Part shown: in pieces, positions 55,936 to 64,000 of the stretch
Position numbering within the stretch: the stretch's first letter is position 1
Layout of the letters: every line of letters begins with the position of its first letter
Source: Cloeon dipterum
Lineage: Eukaryota; Arthropoda; Insecta; Ephemeroptera; Baetidae
NCBI RefSeq assembly: GCF_949628265.1
Contig: NC_088786.1
Coordinates: 26,743,681-26,807,680 of the forward strand
Length of the DNA: 64,000 nt
Reading direction: 5' to 3'
Notes under the pieces: model-generated
The model's input: the letters and a program-made list of their open reading frames with translations, nothing else
What the model was told of the DNA's origin: nothing
Databases searched by the model: none
Translations under genes and position numbers: made by a program

Positions 55936-57716
55936 ACGAAGATAAAGGACAACATTTGTACAAGCCAATTATTGGCTTCAATGGAGGGATTATTTTTCGA
56001 TCCAATAAAGGCAGATTTATTTCGAAGAAAAATAAAAAAAAGCCTTCCAGCCGCAAACCCAAAGGTCTTGTGAAGAAAGACCGCTTGGGTGATGATGGAA
56101 ACATTCCTAAATTCTTCACTCCTGGAGTTCGCCTTGTGGATTTAAACCTGCTTGCAGTTAAACTATGGTGCCAGTATTGCGACGAACCTCTGTCCCTGAG
56201 GAACTGTCTGGAGGACAAACGAAACGTTTTCAAATCAGAGTTAAAAATTAAGTGCTTGAAGTGCGCTCAAATCAGATCAGTGCTCCTTTCCTGGATTGAT
56301 GAACAAGGGAACACTGGATTTTATGAATCTCAAAGCCCCGCCTCACGGAGATCAATGACAACCCTGCTTTCCAGAACCTGCAAAAAGGCTAACATGATCA
56401 TTGCCAAGAATGCCAAAAGGCAGACTGAGTCAATAGCCTGTGAGACGAAACGCAAAGCTGTTAAAGCCATTAGACCTTCTGCAAAAACTAAAACGGAACC
56501 AGTCAAGATTGATTTGGGCTCTGTGAATTTGTCCAAGTCAAGAGTGAAGAAGACTGAGTCTGAGATTCCTGATGATATTGACTTGAAAGGAATCGCAGGG
56601 ACTGAAGAAACATTTACATCAACGTCAGGTACAAGAAACAAAAACATTGAAGTTAACCGCCATTCATTCATTAAATTTATTCATTAGGTGCAAATCAAGC
56701 TGAGGATGAGACCATGAATGTGCAAGATATGGAATGGGAAAACAATGGTAAAAGTGACAGCGAGGACGAGGAAGTCGAATATAAGAAACTCCCTAAGATT
56801 TTCACCGAGACGACCGTGACCAAAGCAGATGGCCCAAACTTTCTGTGGATTAGTAATTCTCAAGACTCTGACAATCAGGGTGAATCGTGGTAATTAGTTT
56901 AAATTGTTTTTTAATATGTTTAACTGAAGCTAATTTTTTTTCAGCGCTCCTGCTAATGAAGAAAAGTGCCACTACTGTGATGAACAGTTCTCAACCTACA
57001 TGAAGGCTCGAATACACATGTCTAAACGCCATGAAGAGTTCCATCGCAAAGTTTGTGGTCTGTGTGGTGACTCCTTTGAATCTTCCCCCATGAACACATT
57101 CAACAGACACTTAAAAAAGCACAGGATGGAAAACAATACGATCTGTGAGGTTTGCGGAGATAGTGTAATGAAAGTTGAACTGAAAAGGCACATGATCAAG
57201 CACTTACCAAAGGCATTCCCATGCCCCATGTGTCCAAACAAATCATTCAAGTCAGATGGGCAAATGCAGAGGCATGTGTTGAACGTGCACGGGCCTTCTA
57301 TGACGTGCGACTTTTGTGGCAAATCCTTCACCAATCGTGACAGAATCATAGAGCATGTCCGTTACCACCTGTTCAACAAGAAGTGGACCTGCGAGCACTG
57401 CCCTGCCGAGTTTGAAAGAAAGGACAACATGATGACTCACATGCGCAATAACCACAGTTTCATTTGCTTGGTGTGCAGTGCTAACTTCACCACGGCAGCA
57501 TTGGTCAAGCAGCACGTCGAGACTGATCACACTCAAAATGAAATTTTGGCTCTTGGCCTCGAGGGAGATTTATTTGAGAGAGTGACAAGGTTCAGGTGTG
57601 ATTTTTGCCTTCGGCATTTGGCATCCAAGCAGTCCCTTGATTTCCATATCAGCAGAACCCACAAGTCAACTGAAGTGACCCTCGACCACCATGGTGAGTC
57701 TGCACAGTCCAATTGA
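55932..57716 (+). CDS. C2H2 zinc-finger protein C with five-Cys N-terminal module
   Basis: Three coding exons join in phase: 55932-56628, 56688-56889 and 56945-57716, giving about 555 aa. The N-terminal module near residues 75-120 reads LWCQYC...LSLRNC...LKIKCLKC, with exactly the cysteine spacing of gene A (C-x2-C-x8-C-x15-C-x2-C) and the same preceding LV-x-LN-x-L stretch. A basic, then acidic linker (SDSEDEEVEY) follows. Eight C2H2 fingers are all encoded in the last exon, beginning CHYCDEQF. The last two fingers resemble those of gene A, including the shared F-x-x-C-x-x-C-x-R-x-L-x-S-K-Q pattern (A: YNCDVCCRYLSSKQAL; C: FRCDFCLRHLASKQSL). The phase-2 intron lies eight residues before the first finger cysteine. 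A leader exon upstream is likely because an acceptor lies at 55918. Poly(A) motifs are near 57780-57789. Confidence 0.87.
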
Positions 57717-57789
57717 AAATACAGCTGAAGAGAAATGGAATGGTCGATGTATCAATAACCTATGTTTATTATTTGAAAAAATAAATAAA

Positions 57790-60233
57790 GCTTAATGCTC
57801 ATAAGGAGATTGTTTTGCATTGAAAGAGATATATAATGCCCTATAGTAACCCAAGGACTTCATTGTCTAATTTTAATGTCAAAAATTTAATTGGAAATTT
57901 GTTAAGTACCAACTTTGCCTAATATCTAAACCAAATTTGTCCAAACCAGATACTTAAATGCAAAAAAATTCACATATTTTTATGTCTTACTATTTTTTGT
58001 ATCAATCAGCTGTAAGCTTGCAGTAGTAAACTACTCATTTTTTTGTAAGTCAATACTGGTGGACTCGTGATCAATATGACAAGCTGCTAATTTGTATTTG
58101 GTTGAATACGATAATAGTGAAGTTCAAAGCGGCTTATTGAAATAATGCCAGTTCCAATCGCGCGCCGATGCATGCAAGCAGCAGTTACCCAAGGCTGCAG
58201 CCGCCATCAGTGAGGAGTGCTTTCGGTCAGAAATCCTTCTCCTTTCGAGTGGTTAAGCCATGGAAAGATCTGCCGCCAACCCTCAAGGACTGCTGCGTGA
58301 AAGACTTCTGCATTTTGCAGAGTGCACTTGTGGCAACAATATATGAAAGTGATGAACAATTAAGTGATAGTAGGGCTCAGCGCGGCGTGAGATATATTTG
58401 TATTGATCGTTTTTTCATTAAATACTAGTGTCCATCAGCCCATTCTTCTCTGTATGTAATTTATAGACGAAATTTATATATGTGCTTTTATGATTTGTAG
58501 AGGAAGAATGGTAAATAATTAATTAAAAAATTACATTTTTCTATTTTTGTCAAATAATTAAGTTTACGTCAATTTATTGACTTTAATAGGCAGTGCCCCT
58601 TTACTGATGATTTAAACTGGCAGACAACTGCAGACATGACTCGTCTCATTGGGAAATGAAATGACTGCGGTGCGGCCGCAACCACACGCGAAACAATTAG
58701 GGGAACGGGGAACCTCAAGGCGGGCTCGTTTCGACAGTCGTCGCGTATTGCTTGCCATTTAAATAATGCACGCGCTATTGTTTTGCGGGGGTTGTGCGCG
58801 GTTGGCGTGTTGGTTAACGCGGCGGGGGTTCGTCGTCATCGCATTGTTCCCGCACCCAGGTACACACTCGCTACACGTAGCCTGCGGCTGAATTCGCGTT
58901 AACACTGTTTGCGTGCGCCCTGCACGGGGAGAACATGACTGCATTGATACGGCGGCGGCGGGGGCGGATTTTCCAGTCGCAAGCTGCCGTATTTTATATT
59001 TTATGTATTAATAAGTTTGCTGGTCGGTCGCTTTATTACAAACCCCCGCGGTGAGGTGCACAACGTGGCGCTCAAGTGCGTGAGTTGCCAGCTGCAACGC
59101 GTGCGCCCACTCGCACCGAGAGCAGTCGTAATTATTAATACCGCAAAGTGAGAGCGAGTATACATGTATGTTTGCCGTGCACTCGAAAACGCTCTTCTCC
59201 TGCCATACCTTGAGGGGCTAAATTTTGGGGACGTGCGAACATCGGGAAAGATTATATTTATTTTCCCTGAAGCTTTTTATGCCTATTTGATATTCATGCT
59301 AAGAGACTAAGATAGGGAAAAATAATGAAAAATCACGAACAATTGCATAAAATGACAAGAACTGCACAGGCGCGTAAAATGTTAAATTGGATATGCACAC
59401 GCTGTCATGTACCGCAATCTGCAATTAAATTAAGAAGTCAATTTTAATTGCTAGCAAAGCCATTTTCAATTTTAAATATTCAGGAAACTGTTGCAAATTA
59501 ACCAGCAATTATTATTTTTTTCTACAAATTTTACTTACATCTTTATACGAATTTAATTTGAAAAATGTAATATTTAAAATCTGCAATTATTACCCACTGT
59601 CCCTTTGTCTTTTGAATAACCACTGCGGCATTTCAAAATCTACGCGTGTTTTGTTTGCAAGCAGACGCATAATTTAGAAGCTGCACCGCCGCGCAGATAA
59701 TCGGCGAGGCCCTATTATAGGATTAGTGTTGGCCTATAGTTGCAATCTGCGTTATACACCAAAGTGCCATTAAAACAGGTTATGAAATTCCACCTTTATT
59801 GCCGCGTTACGCAATAAAGCGGGCAGGGGGAATTCGCGGGAGGACAAAAGGGCCTGGAACTAAACTTGGTCGGACGCAATTATCTTGGTCGGCCATTTAG
59901 TCGATTGTGCGCGTTGGCCGAGTAATGATGCGGAATAGACATGCAAATGGTGCAGCTATTAGCCTTTTTCAGCGTGTCTGCCATCGAGTCAGTCAGCGCT
60001 TGCCTAATGTAGCAGACGAGAAGTACAAGAGCGGAAGAAGAGAATTATTTTGAGAGCGATGCACGAGAGGCGGTGAAATATGAGCGATATCTGCAAAAAG
60101 ATGACGCGTCTTCAAAGGCTCCCTTTTTGCCGCACAACAATGACACCAGCACTCTCATCCACTTTTTCTCATCCAACTTTGCACTGGCTGCGAATCGTGT
60201 TGTACTACACCCTGTCTGGGCCGCCCTGGCCGG
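57790..60233. other. Gene-poor DNA between gene C and the hAT element
   Basis: Apart from the reverse-transcriptase tail, I see no gene. A GC/CpG-rich patch at about 58660-59130 (poly-CGG-like runs) stands out from AT-rich flanks and could be a promoter for a gene beyond the window or an unannotated transcript. Short open frames here have no recognisable product. Confidence 0.4.
58168..58428 (+). pseudogene. 3' tail of a non-LTR retrotransposon reverse-transcriptase ORF
   Basis: The frame reads VRSAFGQKSFSFRVVKPWKD then LPPTLKDC. The pattern R-x-x-F-x-x-x-S-F-x-x-R...W-x-x-L-P-x-x-L is the common C-terminal tail of arthropod jockey/CR1-like ORF2 proteins. No catalytic domains are upstream, as expected for a 5'-truncated insertion. 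The classification rests on this tail alone. Confidence 0.6.
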
Positions 60234-60250
60234 TAGTGCTTTGCGCGGGT
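60226..60250 (+). repeat. Left target duplication and terminal inverted repeat
   Basis: CTGGCCGG (60226-60233) followed by TAGTGCTTTGCGCGGGT (60234-60250). Confidence 0.85.
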
Positions 60251-60268
60251 CGCGGGTATGAAGGTTGA

Positions 60269-60365
60269 ACCCGCAAAACCCGCACCAAACCCGCGGGTGC
60301 GGGTCCAGATTTTGCAAATCCAATATGGCGGATTGCGGGTGCGGGTTGGCGTAGTGCGGGTTGAC
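60269..60365 (+). repeat. Left copy of subterminal direct repeat
   Basis: This is a segment of about 95 bp starting ACCCGCAAAACCCGCACC, containing the sequence ATTTTGCAAATCCAATATGG. It is repeated in the same orientation from 62334 with a few substitutions. Confidence 0.8.
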
Positions 60366-60461
60366 TCAGCAAACCCGCAACTTTTTTGTAATTCTAATAG
60401 CACCAACAACAGACCCTCCTGCCAGCACCAAAAACAGAAAAAAACGGCCCCTCCTGCTAGT

Positions 60462-62208
60462 ACCAAAAAATGACCCCTCTGCACCAAAAAATGACCCCTA
60501 TAAACCAAAAAATGACCCCTATACACCAAAAAGTGACCCCTATACACCAAAAAAATGACCCCTCTACACCAAAAAGTGACCCCTCTGCACCAAAAAGTGA
60601 CCCCTATGCACCAAAAAGTGACCTCTATGCACCAAAAAGTGACCCCTATGCTGAAAAAAGTGACCCCTATGCTGAAAAAAGTGACCCCTATGCTGAAAAA
60701 AGTGACCCCTCTGCACCAAAAAGTGACCCCTCTGCACCAAAAAGTGACCCCTATGCACCCATAGGGAGGGGTCATTTTTTTCCATAGGAAGGGGTCATTT
60801 TTTTTCCATAGGGAGGGGTCATTTTTTTCCATAGGGAGGGGTCATTTTTTTCCATAGGGAGGGGTCATTTTTTTCCAAAGGAATAGGGGTCATTTTTTTC
60901 CAAAGGAAGGGGTCATTTTTTTTCCATAGGGAGGGGTCATTTTTTCCAAAGGGAGGGGTCATTTTTTTCCATAGGGAGGGGTCATTTTTTTCCAAAGGGA
61001 GGGGTCATTTTTTTCCATAGGGAGGGGTCATTTTTTTTCCATAGGGAGGGGTCATTTTTTCCAAAGGGAGGGGTCATTTTTTTCCATAGGGAGGGGTCAT
61101 TTTTTTCCAAAGGGAGGGGTCATTTTTTTCCATAGGGAGGGGTCATTTTTTTCCATAGGTGCATAGGGGTCACTTTTTGGTGCAGAGGGGTCACTTTTTG
61201 GTGCATAAGGGTCACTTTTTTCAGCATAGGGGTCACTTTTTTCAGCAAAATGACCCCTCCCTATGGAAGGGGTCTCCATAGGGAGGGGTCATTTTTTTCC
61301 CTAGGGAGGGGTCATTTTTTTCCATAGGGAGGGGTCATTTTTTTCCAAAGGAAGGGGTCATTTTTTTCCATAGGGAGGGGTCATTTTTTTCCATAGGGAG
61401 GGGTCATTTTTTTCCAAAGGAAGGGGTCATTTTTTTTCCATAGGGAGGGGTCATTTTTTTCCATAGGGAGGGGTCATTTTTTTCCAAAGGGAGGGGTCAT
61501 TTTTTTCCATAGGGAGGGGTCATTTTTTTCCATAGGGAGGGGTCATTTTTTTCCATAGGGAGGGGTCATTTTTTTCCAAAGGAAGGGGTCATTTTTTTCC
61601 ATAGGAAGGGGTCATTTTTTTCCGAAGGGAGGGGTCATTTTTTCCATAGGGAGGGGTCATTTTTTTCCGAAGGGAGGGGTCATTTTTTTGCGAAGGGAGG
61701 GGTCATTTTTTTTCCCTAGGGAGGGGTCATTTTTTTCCATAGGGAGGGGTCATTTTTTTCCATAGGGAGGGGTCATTTTTTTGCGAAGGGAGGGGTCATT
61801 TTTTTCCGAAGGGAGGGGTCTTTTTTTCCATAGGGAGGGGTCATTTTGCTGAAAAAAGTGACCCCTATGCTGAAAAAAGTGACCCCTCATCACCAAAAAG
61901 TGACCCTTATGCACCAAAAAGTGACCCCTCTGCACCAAAAAGTGACCCCTATGCACCAAAAAGTGACCCCTATGCACCAAAAAGTGACCCCTATGCACCA
62001 AAAAGTGACCCCTATGCACCAAAAAGTGACCCCTATGCTGAAAAAAGTGACCCCTCATCATCAAAAAGTGACCCCTATGCACCAAAAAGTGACCCCTATG
62101 CACCAAAAAATGACCCCTCTGCACCAAAAAATGACCCCACTGAACCAAAAAATGACGCCTATACACCAAAAAGTGACCCCTCTGCTTGAACCTAAGTGAC
62201 CCCTCTGC
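60462..62208. repeat. Strand-switching minisatellite inside the hAT element
   Basis: There are two related unit types that share the core TGACCCC. A 21-bp unit (GTGACCCCTATGCACCAAAAA and variants) runs forward at 60462-60762 and 61853-62208, and backward at about 61161-61250. A 23-bp unit (GGGAGGGGTCATTTTTTTCC plus ATA) runs with the core on the opposite strand at about 60763-61160 and 61276-61852. A short forward piece occurs at 61250-61275. Variants differ at a few fixed positions (ATG/CTG, CACCAA/TGAAAA). The blocks can pair into very long hairpins. Confidence 0.9.
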
Positions 62209-62333
62209 CTGCACCAAAGTGACCCCTCTACTTGCCTTCAAGCCGTGTTTAATTTAACGTAAAATTTGGCAAAATCTGAAATTTAATTTTCCGTGGTCTT
62301 GATTTCATTACTACACATTTTAAAGATAAACTG

Positions 62334-62442
62334 ACCCGCAAAACCCGCACCAAACCCGCGGGTACGGGTCCTGATTTTGCAAATCCAATATGGCGGATTG
62401 CGGGTGCGGGTTGGCGCTAGGTTGGCGTAGTGCGGTTTGTTG
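62334..62442 (+). repeat. Right copy of subterminal direct repeat
   Basis: This is the same segment as at 60269, with substitutions and an 11-bp internal duplication (GGCGCTAGGTTGGCG). It sits next to the right terminus. Confidence 0.8.
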
Positions 62443-62531
62443 CGGGTTCAAATTTTGAAAAAAGACATGGGTGTGGTTTGGGTGCGTTACGAAATAAGCG
62501 GGTTCGGTGCGGGTTTGGGTTGAAAATTTGT

Positions 62532-62556
62532 ACCCGCGCAATGCACTACTGGCCGG
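62532..62556 (-). repeat. Right terminal inverted repeat and target duplication
   Basis: ACCCGCGCAATGCACTA (62532-62548) followed by CTGGCCGG (62549-62556), mirroring the left end with one mismatch in the inverted repeat. Confidence 0.85.
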
Positions 62557-64000
62557 TCGGTCGGTCGGTCGTTCGTTTCTTCTGCTGGCATGTCTCCATT
62601 ATCTCGTTGAGCCGGGGTCAAAACAAATCGGACAGCCCGCCAAGAAAATACGAGGCAAGCAGAGCGGAATTCAATCAAACAAATGCACCCACACTGATAC
62701 GCCACTTTTTGCCGCCGCCCCCTACGGAAACAATGGGCCAAATGGTATCATATCCGGGCGCATTTGGCAAATCTTCCGCCGAGACGCGTTTGACACCGAG
62801 ACGCGAGCGGCACGTCAGATTTTATGGTCTGTATACGAGAGCTGCCCTCGCAAATCCGTCGCCGCAGCATTGATACGAGCCGCTGCTTTTTTGCTGGTGC
62901 CGCCAAGAAACATTATGATGGTGGCAGACGAGGAGATGCGTTGTTGTCAGTAGCAAGCGGAATTGAAAAAAGTATCTGCACATCAACTAGATAGGGCAGA
63001 GATACCTCGAAGCCCCTATTTTGTTTTATTTGGCATCTTTTGCCTCGATTGCCGAGCCAATAATTGAAACAAACAAATGCAAATGAGTGTCGAGCCTTTT
63101 ATTTCAATTTGCAGAGCTTTATTGGTCCCACTGGTCCTCTTTTCCGGTTCACTGGATAAATTCATTTTCATGTTTATAGATAGACACCAGGGTATTTTAT
63201 AAAGAAGGAAACAACTCGTTCTCTGAAGTAAAAAGGCTCTTCTCGTTCTCCTGGTATGAAGATTGCAGAGGATTTTAAATTAAAAATTTACGTTTGTAAA
63301 CTGCATAAAAAAATTAAAATTAATAATAAAAAACCTGCAAGAAAGAGCAACCAAATGATGGTGAATAACTGGCTGAAACCGTTTGTAAATTTTTAATTAA
63401 ACATATTGTGTTGTGTGAAACACTTAAATTTCAAATAAAATTTTAAGTAGCTTCCTTTTGGTGAATATAGTGAGCAGTTGGTTTCCCCGTATTCCTACAG
63501 AAATGTTTTGGTTACGCGGAAAAATAAGCAGCTCGCTTTAAAACGAGGAAGCCGCTTTTAATTTCAACTGAAAATTAGGACACCAACGAAAGAACCTGTT
63601 TACATTGGCATCTAGCAATTAAATTTTAACTAAGTATGCATGAGTTTCTGTCTAATAGATGATCAATTATCATTAAATCAATATTATCTATTTGATGAAT
63701 TAGTCAGCAGTAAAACAAATTCATTAATTTTTAAGAAAAAATTCTAGAATAATATTCATTAAATCATGGAACCTATAGAGTAAAACTTCATCAAGAATCA
63801 TTTAAATCTTTAGGATATCAGAGCAACTAGTTTCACGATCAATATTGTTCCTCATTTTAAAACTTCGAAAACTAGCAGTTTCTTCACTGATATGCTCATT
63901 AAGCTCAAACAAATATTTTCACGTGGAAACCAATTTGAAAATGAGCATTTTCGCGTACCGGTTGCAACATTGCAAATCGTATACGCAAGAAAGCACTGTA
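62557..64000. other. Right-hand flank, no gene recognised
   Basis: A GGTC run (62553-62570) adjoins the transposon. The segment to about 62960 is GC-richer with overlapping short open frames and no family resemblance. The rest is AT-rich. No RNA gene, splice-supported exon or repeat was found. Confidence 0.4.

Larger units (their letters stand above)
60234..62548. mobile_element. Non-autonomous hAT-like DNA transposon, 2,315 bp
   Basis: The ends are 17-bp inverted repeats with one mismatch: TAGTGCTTTGCGCGGGT at 60234-60250 and, read inward on the other strand, TAGTGCATTGCGCGGGT at 62532-62548. They are flanked by a perfect 8-bp direct duplication, CTGGCCGG (60226-60233 and 62549-62556). An 8-bp target duplication with TAGTG-type termini is the hAT signature. 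No transposase frame exists inside. The interior consists of two copies of a GC-rich subterminal segment (starting 60269 and 62334) enclosing a 1.75-kb minisatellite. Long open frames inside are by-products of the 21-bp repeat period. Confidence 0.85.

Noticed and set aside
58660-59220. CpG-rich block as a gene
   Set aside because: No exon, splice pattern or RNA structure was recognised. It may be a promoter for something outside the window.
61750-62241. 163-codon frame in the minisatellite
   Set aside because: It is open only because the repeat period is 21 bp. It has no non-repetitive sequence and no start context worth calling a gene.
60234-62548. Possible CRISPR-like array because of regular repeats
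   Set aside because: The units are contiguous with no unique spacers, switch strand, and lie within a eukaryotic transposon.
62557-62960. Overlapping open frames of about 148 codons downstream of the hAT element
   Set aside because: They run into or out of the transposon end, overlap in several frames of GC-rich DNA and show no domain.

Overview
This window is nuclear DNA from an arthropod, most likely an insect. It has short GT-AG introns (many 50-200 nt), AT-rich non-coding DNA and animal orthologues that include a chitin deacetylase. Gene density is about one per 6 kb, which points to a compact genome; I cannot name the species.

Layout. A Hecw-type HECT E3 ligase (+, 991-14224) enters from the left with only its N-terminal exon(s) missing. 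One of its introns holds a 3'-truncated LTR retroelement on the minus strand, with an intact gag, a protease and a canonical -1 frameshift site. A second promoter inside the gene appears to make a short HECT-only isoform. Next come Iml1/DEPDC5 (-, 14617-23784), GMP reductase (-, 25016-26822) head to head with Sac1 phosphoinositide phosphatase (+, 27310-30250), a group III (Cda4-like) chitin deacetylase (-, 30590-34214), a class VI (ATP11-like) P4-ATPase flippase (-, 35075 to about 40422), mitochondrial GrpE (+, 43138-44105) and the DEAH helicase DHX15/Prp43 (-, 44497-48430). These are ordinary, complete, mostly housekeeping genes.

From 49 to 58 kb there is a lineage-type cluster of three C2H2 zinc-finger genes (A -, B +, C +). 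All three have a phase-2 intron just before the first finger. Their N-termini differ: A and C carry a five-cysteine C-x2-C-x8-C-x15-C-x2-C module, while B carries a THAP-like module. This looks like duplication of the finger cassette with exchange of the N-terminal domain. The two N-terminal modules resemble transposase-associated zinc domains.

The right end (58-64 kb) is gene-poor. It holds a non-LTR reverse-transcriptase tail and a 2.3-kb non-autonomous hAT-like transposon with 17-bp terminal inverted repeats and a perfect 8-bp target duplication. Its interior is almost entirely a minisatellite that switches strand orientation several times.

Shared architecture: all three convergent pairs (Hecw/Iml1, Sac1/Cda4, GrpE/DHX15) have interleaved or nearly abutting poly(A) signals. 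GMP reductase/Sac1 and finger genes A/B are divergent pairs on short shared promoters. Exon borders below were read by eye from splice consensus, reading-frame continuity and remembered family sequences.
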